This document shows, one piece after another, positions 34,913-43,105 of a DNA stretch of 64,000 nucleotides. The notes under the pieces were generated by a model. The model saw only the letters and a list, made by a program, of their open reading frames with translations. It did no database searches and was not told the DNA's origin. The position numbers and the translations under genes were made by a program. The first letter of the stretch is position 1. Each line of letters begins with the position of its first letter. The stretch covers positions 381,508-445,507 of the forward strand of contig NZ_BBXD01000014.1 of the NCBI RefSeq assembly GCF_001570545.1, in the 5' to 3' direction. Source of the DNA: Herbidospora mongoliensis. Its GTDB lineage: Bacteria; Actinomycetota; Actinomycetes; Streptosporangiales; Streptosporangiaceae.

Positions 34913-36201
34913 AACCGGCCTTTCCCGGATGGGGAGATCTCGGCGGCGGGCACGCTCAGGGCCAGGACCGCGGCATCATCGGTCAGTCCGTCGCCGAATC
35001 CCCGGAGAACCTCGGCCAGCGCGGTGATGGCCCCTTCGGCGGTGGTGGGGCCCAGACCGGTGGCGAAGGCGTGCAGGGCCTCCTCGCCGTAGCGGCCGTC
35101 GCCGGTGCCGGAGGCCGGGGCATGAGCCTCGGTCAGCCCGTCGGTGTAGAGCAGCAGTGTGTCACCCGGTCCCAGCCGTACCGAGGTGGTCGTGAAGACG
35201 GCATCGGCCAGCATGCCGACCAGCATCCCGCCCCGGGTCTGACGGAAGGCGACCTCGCCGTCGGCTCCCAGCAGCAGCGCCGGTGGGTGGCCGCCGCTGG
35301 CCAGGGCGACGGTGAAACCATCGCCGTCCGGGGTCAGTACGCCGACGATGACCGTGCAGTAACGCGGATCCTCACTCCGGTACTCCCGGAACAGGGCGGT
35401 GTTGAGGGTGGTCAGCATGCTGAGTGGATCACCGTCGTAGGCGGCGGCCGCGCGCAGGGTGTAGCGGATCAGCGAGGTCACGCTCGCCGCGCCGGCGCCC
35501 TTGCCGCACACATCACCCAGGAAGAACGCCCATCGGTCTCGGCTGATCTGGAACAGGTCGTAGAAGTCGCCGCTGACCTCGTCGCGGGAGGCGATGTGAT
35601 ACAGCGTGGCGGTCCGCAGGCCCGGCACCTGCGGCAGGGACGGAGGCAACAGGCTGGCCTGCAGGGTGGTGACCAGTTCCTGCAGCCGCCGGCGTTCCTG
35701 CTCGGCTTCACGGCGGGCCCGCAGCAACTCCTGCTCGTATGCTCGCCGATCGGTGGCGTCGAAGATCGTGGTCCGGACGAGTTGCGGCTGGCCGTCGCCG
35801 CTGGTCTTGATGACCGAGGTGACCAGCACCGGCAGCCGTCTGCCGTCGGCGGCCCGCAGTTCCAGCGCCACCCCGCCGATCTGGCCCTGCATCTTCAGCA
35901 GGGGCGCGAAATGGGTCTCGTGGTACAGCCGGCCGCCCATGGTGAGCAGGTCGGAGAAACTACGGCGCCCCACCAGCTCTTCGCGGCGGTAGCCGAGCCA
36001 GCCCAGCAACGTGGCGTTGACCTTGGCGATCTGGCCGTCCAGCAAGGTGGACAGGTAGCCGCACGGCGCGTTCTCGTACAGGTCTTCTGGGCTGTCTTCC
36101 AGCAGGGCAGAAAACGCCGCCCGGCCCACCGCGCCGTCGCCGGGAACTGCGTCATCGTGGGGTTCAGGTGCGTCCGAGTCATGCCCGGTGCTGGTCATCA
36201 T
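34909..36201 (-). CDS. RsbP-like PAS-PP2C serine phosphatase
   Basis: 430 residues. A PAS domain at about 35-155 (NAPCGYLSTLLDGQIAKVNA, TLLGWLGYRREELVGRRSFS), a short coiled coil (QELLRARREAEQERRRLQEL), then a SpoIIE/PP2C domain at about 185-425. Metal-binding Asp residues are visible in VSGDFYDLFQ, FLGDVCGKGAGAA, LLYTDGLTEA and LTDDAAVLAL. It dephosphorylates the STAS protein. In Bacillus, RsbP needs RsbQ to respond to energy stress; an RsbQ-like gene is directly upstream here, overlapping by ATGA. Confidence 0.9.
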   Translation of the reverse strand: MMTSTGHDSDAPEPHDDAVPGDGAVGRAAFSALLEDSPEDLYENAPCGYLSTLLDGQIAKVNATLLGWLGYRREELVGRRSFSDLLTMGGRLYHETHFAPLLKMQGQIGGVALELRAADGRRLPVLVTSVIKTSGDGQPQLVRTTIFDATDRRAYEQELLRARREAEQERRRLQELVTTLQASLLPPSLPQVPGLRTATLYHIASRDEVSGDFYDLFQISRDRWAFFLGDVCGKGAGAASVTSLIRYTLRAAAAYDGDPLSMLTTLNTALFREYRSEDPRYCTVIVGVLTPDGDGFTVALASGGHPPALLLGADGEVAFRQTRGGMLVGMLADAVFTTTSVRLGPGDTLLLYTDGLTEAHAPASGTGDGRYGEEALHAFATGLGPTTAEGAITALAEVLRGFGDGLTDDAAVLALSVPAAEISPSGKGRL

Positions 36202-37031
36202 GGGCGATCAGCGGTATCCGCCACCTCGGAGGCGAAGATCGCGATCGCCTCGGCGGTGGCCTGCGGTGCCGACAACTGCGGGCAGTGCCCGGTCGCCGGC
36301 AGCGTGACCAGGACGCTGCCCGGAATCTGGGCGTGGACGAACCTGCCCACCTCGGGCGGTGCGATCACATCCTGGGTGCAGTCCAGCACCAGCGTCGGCA
36401 CGTTCACCCGAGCCAGCTCCTGGCGGTGGTCGGACAGGAACGTCGCCTTCGCGAAGGAACGGGCGATCTCCGGATCGGTCCGGCAGAAGCTGTTGGTCAG
36501 CTCCTGACCGAGTTCGGGCCGGTCGGCATTGCCCATGATCACCGGCGCCATCGCCGCCGACCAGCCCAGATAGTTGCTCTCCAGTGACTCCAGCAACTCG
36601 TCGATGTCGGCCCGGGTGAACCCGCCCCGGTAGTCGTCGTGGTCGATGTAGCAGGGGGAGGGCACCAGCAGCACCAGCTGGGCGAACCGCTCCGGTTCCC
36701 GTACGGCGGCCAGCACGCCGATCATCGCGCTGACCGAGTGTCCGACGAACACCACCGGGGGAAGGTCCAAGTCCCGGCACATGGCCAGTACGTCATCGGC
36801 GTAGCCGTCAAGAGTCGCGTAACGTTCGGCCCGCCAGGCCGACAGGTCGGACCGGCCCGCGCCGATGTGATCGAAGGTCACCACGCGGAAATCGCGGGCC
36901 AGGATCGGCTCCACCAGCCGCCACATGTTCTGGTCACAACCGAACCCGTGCGCCAGCATCAACGTCGGGCCGCTCGTGTGCCGGCCGCTCACCGTCACGT
37001 GGTGGCGTGCCTGTACGTCAAGGTCGCCCAC
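36198..37031 (-). CDS. rsbQ: RsbQ-like alpha/beta hydrolase
   Basis: 277 residues from GTG 37031, just after GAGGTGGAG; a GTG at 37061 would add ten residues. Closely follows Bacillus RsbQ: LAHGFGCDQNMWR (RsbQ has GFGCDQ), VVTFDHIGAGRSDLSAW, YATLDGYADDVL, VFVGHSVSAMIGVLA (Ser 99), VPSPCYIDHDDYRGGF, then DCTQDVIAPPEVGRF (Asp 221) and ATGHCPQL (His 249). RsbQ has a buried catalytic cavity and binds the PAS region of RsbP as an energy-stress co-activator. The gene leads the cassette and is coupled to rsbP. Confidence 0.9.
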   Translation of the reverse strand: MGDLDVQARHHVTVSGRHTSGPTLMLAHGFGCDQNMWRLVEPILARDFRVVTFDHIGAGRSDLSAWRAERYATLDGYADDVLAMCRDLDLPPVVFVGHSVSAMIGVLAAVREPERFAQLVLLVPSPCYIDHDDYRGGFTRADIDELLESLESNYLGWSAAMAPVIMGNADRPELGQELTNSFCRTDPEIARSFAKATFLSDHRQELARVNVPTLVLDCTQDVIAPPEVGRFVHAQIPGSVLVTLPATGHCPQLSAPQATAEAIAIFASEVADTADRP

Positions 37032-37061
37032 AGCTCCACCTCGCCAGTCTGATCGCCTCAC

Positions 37062-37500
37062 CGGACCTGATGCTATGGGGCACCGGATCCTCTGCGCAGG
37101 AAGCCGAATGACGGAGGTGGGCTATCGGCCGCACCGCTGGAAGGTGGCGGATGTGAAATAGCATCCGGGCAGACACGTGGATGGCGGCGATTCAATGGAG
37201 AGCGGCGACATCAGAACCTCCGTGGCGCCCGGCCGAAACACGCGGGCGCTGCAGGCTCTCGCGGTGGACGTCTTCCATCCGGTACGCGGTCCGCGCCGCG
37301 GCCTGAGTGGGCCTTCTACCACCAGCGTTATCTCGTGTCCCGGCGGCCCGGGACCTGGATCGGACACTCCGGTTCACACCGTTCCGGCACCCGATGCGAG
37401 ACATGCGGTCCCCGGGTCCAGACCGACCTGGAAGGGGGTCGTCCGTTCCCCGGACCACCACTCGGGAGTGGGGTGGCCGAGGTCGGTGAACACGTCGAGC
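37062..37500. other. Intergenic region before the GH5 cellulase
   Basis: About 440 bases with no coding pattern or gene remnant that I can recognise on either strand. It is GC-rich until the AT-richer palindrome at 37501. It likely carries the divergent promoters for rsbQ and the cellulase. Confidence 0.4.
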
Positions 37501-37515
37501 TCTGAAAATTTCAGA
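37501..37515. promoter_or_regulatory. 15-bp perfect palindrome upstream of the GH5 gene
   Basis: TCTGAAAATTTCAGA: 7-bp arms around a single A, 20 bases before the start at 37535. Its position between promoter and ribosome-binding site suits repression. No regulator is encoded next to it; the LacI protein at 29393 is a possible but unproven candidate. Confidence 0.6.
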
Positions 37516-37534
37516 TCTAGTGATGGGAAATCTC

Positions 37535-39061
37535 ATGGCAATTTTCGTGGCGTCCGAGGGTTACTTAACAGGACCGTCGCGGCGCATCCGGGCGTCGCGA
37601 CGGTCGCTGATCGCCCTGGTGGTGACCGTGCTCCTCACAGTGGCGGGCCTCGTCGTCTCCGCGCCGTCGGCCAATGCCGCCACCAGCCATTTCCGAGGCA
37701 TGAACTGGGCCGTACTCGGTGACAACTTCAGCACCGGCACGCTCGTCGTGCAGGGCCTGAGTCAGTCCGACAGCAACGCGACCGTCCGGGCCAAGGCCAA
37801 CGCCCTCTACGACGACATGGCCTCCACCATGGGGGTCAACACCGTCCGGCTGCCCGTCAACACCCACACCGTGGCCAACACCACCTGGTGGAACGCCTAC
37901 CGCGGCGCCATCGACGCCGCCACCGAACGCGGATTCAAGGTCATCCTGGCCTACTGGGAGGACGGCGCCGCCTCCGGCGGCAGGATCACGAACCTCGCCG
38001 CGTGGAACACGATGTGGTCCAACGTGACCAACACGTACGGCTCGAACAGCAATGTCTACTTCGAGCCGATGAACGAGCCGCACGGCTACAGCTCGGCGGA
38101 GTGGCGCAACGTCGCGGCGAACTGGCTCAGCTATCACACTTCGGCGGTGCCCGGCCGGGTGCTCATCGGCGGCACCGGCTTCAGCCAGGACCTGCGGGAC
38201 ATCTGCAACGACAGCCGCTTCAACTCGACGCTGCTGTCCTTCCACTACTACACGTTCTTCTACGGCGCCATGACCTACGACGCTTTCCGAAGCCACATCC
38301 AGACGCGTCTGGGCAACTGCGCCTCCCGCGCGGTCGCGACGGAATTCGGCGCGCCGATGGCCACCGGCCTCGACTACAGCGACGCGAACAGCGGCGACAA
38401 CTTCGTGCGCTACATCCGCGCCATGGCCCAGGTCATGCGGGACAACCAGATGGGCGGCACCTACTGGCCCGCCCTCGGCGGCAAGATCACCGCCGGCCTC
38501 GGCTACGACCACTACTCGATGCACGCCCTGAGCGGCAGTGGCACCGGTCTCAACCTGACCGTCCGCAACACCTCCGGCGCTGACCGGGTCCGGTACGCCT
38601 GGGGCGACACCATCGGTGGCTCCAGCCCTTCGCCGGCGCCGGAAACCTTCTACCGGATCAATGTGCGCCACAGCGGCAAGGCCATGGACGTTCAGCAGCC
38701 GAACACCAATAACGGTGCGCGCGTCAGCCAGTACTCCTACGGCGGCAACGCGTGGCAGCAGTGGCAGTTCCAGGACGCCGGCAGCAGCTACTGGCGCGTC
38801 ATCAGCCGCCACAGCGGAAAGTGCCTCGATGTGGTGAGCGCTTCCACCGCCGACGGTGCCGAACTCGTCCAGTACACCTGTGGCACCGGTACCAACCAGC
38901 AGTTCCAGATGGTCGCCATCGGCAGCTACTTCCAGCTCCGGGCACGACACAGCGGCAAATGCGTGGACGTACCGTCCGCGTCGACCGCGGACGGCGTGAT
39001 CCTCAAGCAGTATCCGTGCAACTCCGGCACCAACCAGCAGTGGTCGCGCACGACCGTCTAG
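37535..39061 (+). CDS. GH5 endoglucanase/beta-glycanase with C-terminal ricin-type CBM13
   Basis: 508 residues from ATG 37535 (GGGA six bases upstream; in-frame earlier starts exist at 37520 and 37523). Signal peptide RSLIALVVTVLLTVAGLVVS, cleavage near ANA. GH5 barrel: GVNTVRLPVN, proton donor in VYFEPMNEPHGY, nucleophile in VATEFGAPMATGLDYSD. After a short Ser-Pro linker, a beta-trefoil lectin domain with three QxW-type repeats (QQWQF, NQQFQM, NQQWSR) and HSGKCLDV-like sugar pockets. It degrades a beta-glucan or mannan outside the cell; the exact GH5 subfamily cannot be fixed by eye. Confidence 0.9.
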   Translation: MAIFVASEGYLTGPSRRIRASRRSLIALVVTVLLTVAGLVVSAPSANAATSHFRGMNWAVLGDNFSTGTLVVQGLSQSDSNATVRAKANALYDDMASTMGVNTVRLPVNTHTVANTTWWNAYRGAIDAATERGFKVILAYWEDGAASGGRITNLAAWNTMWSNVTNTYGSNSNVYFEPMNEPHGYSSAEWRNVAANWLSYHTSAVPGRVLIGGTGFSQDLRDICNDSRFNSTLLSFHYYTFFYGAMTYDAFRSHIQTRLGNCASRAVATEFGAPMATGLDYSDANSGDNFVRYIRAMAQVMRDNQMGGTYWPALGGKITAGLGYDHYSMHALSGSGTGLNLTVRNTSGADRVRYAWGDTIGGSSPSPAPETFYRINVRHSGKAMDVQQPNTNNGARVSQYSYGGNAWQQWQFQDAGSSYWRVISRHSGKCLDVVSASTADGAELVQYTCGTGTNQQFQMVAIGSYFQLRARHSGKCVDVPSASTADGVILKQYPCNSGTNQQWSRTTV

Positions 39062-39078
39062 CCCCGAACCGCGAGAGT

Positions 39079-40254
39079 TCACCAGGTCACCGGCAGGGAG
39101 GTCAGCCCGCCGGTGAGGGTGTTCGGGTCGAAGGTCATCTCTTCCAGAGGGCGTCCCAGCCGCATGGCCGGGAAGCGGGTGACGAGCCGGCCGAAGACCA
39201 CGCTCAGCTCGATGCGGGCCAGGGGCGCGCCGATGCAGTAGCGCGCGCCATGGCCGAAGCTCAGGTGGGGCGCCACAGGGCTGCCGGGGTCGAAGCGCTC
39301 AGGTTCGATGTACGCGGCGGGGTCGTGGTTGGCCGCGCCCGTGTCCAGCAGGACCAGGTCACCGGTGCGTACCTGGACGCCTTCCAGGTCGAGGTCGGTG
39401 CGGGCGTAGCGCACGAGGCCACCGCCGCCCAGGCCGAAGCCACGAAGGATCTCCTCCACCGTGGCGTCGACGCGGGCGGGGTCGGCGGCCAGGGCCTGCC
39501 ATTGGCCGGGGGTGGACATCATCCACAGGGTGCCCATGCCGATCGCGGTGACCGTGGTCTCGTGACCGGCGAACAGCAGGGACATGCCGAGCATGGCGGC
39601 CTCGTCGTCGCAGACGCCCTCGGTGGCGGCCAGGCGGGAGATCACATCGGCGTCGGGGTCGCCTTCGGCGCGTTTGCGGGCGACGAGATCGCGGCCGTAC
39701 AGAAAGAGGTCGGCCAAGCCCTTCTCCGAGCGGGCGCGGTCGGTGACGTCGGCGGCGGCCTGGCTCCAGGCGCGGAAAAGGTCGCGGTCGGCGTAGGGCA
39801 CGCCGAGCAGTTCGCAGATGACGGCGATCGGGAGCGGCAGGGCCAGAGCGGTGTGCAGGTCGGCGGGTGAACCCGCGGCCTCCATGTCGTCGAGCAGCGA
39901 GGTGGTGAGCGCCTCGATCCGTGAGCGCAGCGCTCGCATGCGCTTGGGGGAGAAGTGGGGCTGCAGCAGGGCGCGCATGCGGCGGTGGTCGCTCTGCTCG
40001 GTGTCGAAGTCGCCGAGCGGGCCGCCGAAGAGCGCTGACTCTCCGCTGCGGGAGGCGCGTTCCGGCTCAGGATGGGCCCGGCCGAACCGGTCGTCGGCAA
40101 GCAGACGGCGTACTTCCTCGTAACCGGTGACGAGCCAGGCGGGATCGCCAACCGCTGTGGTCACCGCGTGCACCGGGCCCTGCGCCTGGAGTTCACGCAG
40201 CTCAGGGGAGCGGCGCAGCGGGCCTTCCGACTGTTCGAACGGCAGGGTGGACAT
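39079..40254 (-). CDS. Cytochrome P450
   Basis: 391 residues, class I bacterial type. I-helix oxygen-binding LLFAGHETTVTAIGM, K-helix ExxR in VEEILRGFG, PERF region EPERFDPGSP, and the heme Cys in LSFGHGARYCIGAPLARIEL. The N-terminal half is normal (DFDTEQSDHRRMRALLQPHF contains the C-helix heme-propionate contact). It needs ferredoxin partners not encoded here. The divergent TetR gene and operator suggest it is induced by its own substrate. Confidence 0.93.
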   Translation of the reverse strand: MSTLPFEQSEGPLRRSPELRELQAQGPVHAVTTAVGDPAWLVTGYEEVRRLLADDRFGRAHPEPERASRSGESALFGGPLGDFDTEQSDHRRMRALLQPHFSPKRMRALRSRIEALTTSLLDDMEAAGSPADLHTALALPLPIAVICELLGVPYADRDLFRAWSQAAADVTDRARSEKGLADLFLYGRDLVARKRAEGDPDADVISRLAATEGVCDDEAAMLGMSLLFAGHETTVTAIGMGTLWMMSTPGQWQALAADPARVDATVEEILRGFGLGGGGLVRYARTDLDLEGVQVRTGDLVLLDTGAANHDPAAYIEPERFDPGSPVAPHLSFGHGARYCIGAPLARIELSVVFGRLVTRFPAMRLGRPLEEMTFDPNTLTGGLTSLPVTW

Positions 40255-40270
40255 GAGACCGCCTCATAAG

Positions 40271-40319
40271 TAGACATCTATTTGTACACTCCGATGTCTA
40301 GTAATCTAACTTGTACACT
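40271..40319. promoter_or_regulatory. Operator region between P450 and TetR genes
   Basis: TAGACATC (40271-40278) and GATGTCTA (40293-40300) form perfect 8-bp inverted arms. Overlapping them, TTGTACACT occurs twice as a direct repeat (40282-40290, 40311-40319), 29 bases apart. The region is the whole space between two divergent genes, so it must hold both promoters and probably the binding sites of the TetR protein. Confidence 0.65.
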
Positions 40320-40345
40320 TTGGGGGATACAAGAGGAGAGTCCGA

Positions 40346-40975
40346 ATGGTCGACCAGGCGGTCCCGGTCCGGCGGTTGCGGCGCGCCGAGCGGCGCGAGC
40401 AGATCCTCGACGCGGCCACGCGCGCCTTCGCCCGCCACGGGTTCGCCGACACCGGCCTCGACGACGTCGCGACCGAGGCGGAACTGACGCGGGCCATGCT
40501 CTACCGGCACTTCGAATCCAAGGCCGACCTCTACCGGGCCGTCCTCGACCGTGCCTGTGCCCGCCTCAACGAGGCCACCGGCTCGGGGGACTACGACGAG
40601 CGCGCCGTCCCCGCCATGGTCGAGGCCGCGAGTGCCGATCCCGACGGGTTCCGGTTGCTGTTCCGCCATGCCGCGCGCGAGCGGGAGTTCCGCGACCTGA
40701 CGGACTCCATGGCCGCCGCCTCACGCCAGATCGCCCACCGCAACCTTGCCCGCGTCATCCCCCCGGGACCGTGGCTGGAATGGGCCGCCGACCTGATCCC
40801 CGCCCTCACCATCGAAGCGGTCATCGCCTGGCTCGACGCCGGTCGGCCCGATCCCGACCAGGCCGCCGACCGAATCGCCGGGGTGGTGTACGGCGTCATG
40901 ACCGCCGCCGGGGCACCCTCGCGGCTTCCCGTGTCTTCAAAGGTCATAGCCAGAGCAGAAGTGAAGCGAGGGTGA
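40346..40975 (+). CDS. TetR/AcrR-family regulator
   Basis: 209 residues from ATG 40346 after AGAGGAG. HTH: RREQILDAATRAFARHGFAD, TGLDDVATEAELTRAMLYRH, FESKADLYRAVLDRACARLN. The C-terminal ligand domain is ordinary until about residue 197. The last dozen residues (SSKVIARAEVKRG) are read from sequence that is also the 3' end of an IS5-type transposase remnant on the other strand, so the natural stop was probably lost and replaced. Likely represses the divergent P450. Confidence 0.88.
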   Translation: MVDQAVPVRRLRRAERREQILDAATRAFARHGFADTGLDDVATEAELTRAMLYRHFESKADLYRAVLDRACARLNEATGSGDYDERAVPAMVEAASADPDGFRLLFRHAAREREFRDLTDSMAAASRQIAHRNLARVIPPGPWLEWAADLIPALTIEAVIAWLDAGRPDPDQAADRIAGVVYGVMTAAGAPSRLPVSSKVIARAEVKRG

Positions 40976-41256
40976 CCACGGCGGTGTAGGACGTTGTGTC
41001 TTGTCGTAGCGGGTGGCCATGCCGCGGAACTGCTTGAGCCGGGTGAAGGAGCGTTCGACGACGTTACGGCGGCGGTAGGCGTCCCGCTCGAAGGCAGGTG
41101 GACGCCCGCCGAACCTCCTCGCCGCCTGCGTCGGGCGATCTGGCCGGAGCGTTCGAGGATGGTGTGGCCGGTCCCGCGTTGCCGTAGGTGTGGGCGGATC
41201 GCGCGGGAGCTGTAGCCCTTGTCGGCCATCAGGTGATCGGGTCGGGTGCGCGCGCA
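40944..41256 (-). pseudogene. IS5-family transposase, C-terminal remnant
   Basis: Minus-strand reading, with at least two frameshifts: RTRPDHLMADKGYSSRAIRP, then GGRPPAFERDAYRRRNVVER, SFTRLKQFRGMATRYDKT, and finally YTAVVTLASLLLWL before a stop near 40944. DKGYSS, the Y-R-R-R-NVVER-F-x-x-LK-R-x-ATRYDKT block (with catalytic Glu) and the hydrophobic tail are typical for IS5/IS427-like DDE transposases. About 100 of 270 residues remain. No terminal repeat pair is visible. Confidence 0.8.
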
Positions 41257-41302
41257 TCCCGGCCCGATCCTGATGAGATCGGGGCCGAACTCAACGAGAG
41301 GT

Positions 41303-43018
41303 TCAGGCAGGGCAGGTGACCGTGTATGAGAGCGGCGTGGTCTCGTAGGTCTGGCCGCCGTGGGTCAGCGCCAGCTTGAACTGGCCGGCCTCGGTCTGCG
41401 TCGCGGGCCACGGCAGATTGACGAACAGCCGCTCGCCCGGTTTCCCGGTGAACGTGGCGGTGGCCGGGGTGCCGATCGGCTGCCACTGACCGCCGGACGC
41501 CTTCCTGATCAGCTGGTAGCCAGCCGTGCCGGTGAACTCGTTCGCGGTGAAGTAGGCGCGGTTCTTGACCCACGCGTTGCTGCCGCAGAAGGGGTTCGCG
41601 TCCGGCACCGTGTGGACCAGGAAGATGTCATGGTCGGCGTCGGCGCAGGCCGTGCCGTAGTTCACTGTCGGAGATATGTTGCCATCGTTGTGGATCTTGA
41701 GTGCCAGCGAGCCGGATACCGCGTGGTGAGCCTGAAGCCCCAGGTTGATGACGTCCTGATACCACGGATCGGTACCCGTGGAAGTCGCGGAGTCGGTGAT
41801 GCCGACAGGACTACCGTTGATCATCCATTCATACGTGATAGTGGCCGGTCCGCTCGCGGCTCGGACGGTCCCCTTCGCGCGTAGCGATTTCTGCGGCCCG
41901 CACATGTCGGCCCAGTTCCCGGCGAACTCGACCTCGTTCACCTGGCCGTAGCCTCCCGCCGGATTTCCATCCTGGCAGATCACCCCGAACCAGGTCGTGA
42001 CCGGTTCGGCCGCGGGGCTGAGGACCTTGAGTGTGGCCGAGCCCTTGGCCTGCGTCCGATAGTCGTACGGGGTGACGGCGAGCGCGCCCGGCTGCCCGGT
42101 GAATTTCAGCGTCCCCGATGGGCCCTTGACGCCCTGGTCGCTCACCCATTCGTAGGCCACCGTGGCGGGGACCTTGCTGACGGTCACCTTCCCGGTGAAT
42201 CGAACCGTCACAGGACACTCGCCGGAGTTCCAGAACGTACCGGGGTCGATGCTCGGGGTCGCGACGACGGGACCGGTGTCGCAGGTGACGCCGTACACGG
42301 CCCGGCTCGAAACGTTGACGTCAGGGCGCAGGACGCGGACGGCCTTCCATCCGGTCGTGCTCTCGGTGACGGTGGCCGTCGTGGAGAGGGTGCGGCTCCG
42401 TGAGCCGGTGAAGTTCGCGTACCGGATCGGCCCTTCGCCACCCGCGCTGTCGATCCACTGATAGGCGACCTGTGCCGGAACTCGGGAGACCTGGAGTTGC
42501 GCGGTGAATGTCACCTTGGCCGGGCACGTCCCCGCGTAGCTGGAAGGCGCGGCCTTGACGGAGACCGCGGTCCGGATCCGCTCTGACGCGGCGCCTCCCG
42601 GCAGCGGGTGAATGGGGGTGTAGACGGGATCGCGGCCCGAGCACGCCACCGTGAATCGCGCCTTTTGGGACAGGATCGGCCGAGCACCGATAATCTGCAC
42701 CGCCTGCCAACCCTTGGCGTCGCCGTCGAATACCTGTCGGTCTCGTACGGTGACGCGTTTGGGCCCCCGCGTCCTAAGGGTTTTGACCGCGCTCTTGGTT
42801 CCATCGGCGCGGACCCAGCGGTAGCGGACAACGCCCCTCCCGCCGACGTTGACGATGGCGGAGAATCCCACGCTGGCGGGACAGTCGGTCGTCTGCCGGG
42901 CGGGTGAGGCCGTCACTTTCGTGACCGACGTCCGTACGGCCGACGCCTCCGCCGGTACCGCCACCAGGCCGGTCGACAATGCCAGCACGGCAACCAGCAA
43001 TGACCACTTCGACCGCAC
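41303..43018 (-). CDS. Secreted protein of Cys-paired Ig-like repeats
   Basis: 571 residues with a signal peptide (SLLVAVLALSTGLVAVPAEA). The mature chain is made of about four related ~90-95-residue beta domains; each starts C-P-(A/V)-x-V-x-F-(T/S)-(A/G), has V.Y.W(V/I)..(D/Q).G...... and ends ...F/Y.V.C, so each domain has a Cys pair. No enzymatic motif. It resembles extracellular Ig-like structural proteins. The last domain (ANEFTGTAGYQLIRKASGGQ) differs. Downstream of it lies the IS5 remnant. Confidence 0.75.
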   Translation of the reverse strand: MRSKWSLLVAVLALSTGLVAVPAEASAVRTSVTKVTASPARQTTDCPASVGFSAIVNVGGRGVVRYRWVRADGTKSAVKTLRTRGPKRVTVRDRQVFDGDAKGWQAVQIIGARPILSQKARFTVACSGRDPVYTPIHPLPGGAASERIRTAVSVKAAPSSYAGTCPAKVTFTAQLQVSRVPAQVAYQWIDSAGGEGPIRYANFTGSRSRTLSTTATVTESTTGWKAVRVLRPDVNVSSRAVYGVTCDTGPVVATPSIDPGTFWNSGECPVTVRFTGKVTVSKVPATVAYEWVSDQGVKGPSGTLKFTGQPGALAVTPYDYRTQAKGSATLKVLSPAAEPVTTWFGVICQDGNPAGGYGQVNEVEFAGNWADMCGPQKSLRAKGTVRAASGPATITYEWMINGSPVGITDSATSTGTDPWYQDVINLGLQAHHAVSGSLALKIHNDGNISPTVNYGTACADADHDIFLVHTVPDANPFCGSNAWVKNRAYFTANEFTGTAGYQLIRKASGGQWQPIGTPATATFTGKPGERLFVNLPWPATQTEAGQFKLALTHGGQTYETTPLSYTVTCPA

Positions 43019-43105
43019 CAGGTTTTCCTTTCCTCGGCAGTATCGCAGTCATCTTTGACCACTCAGCCCGCCAAAAATGGAGACCTCACCTCCTCGCCGT
43101 TTTCG

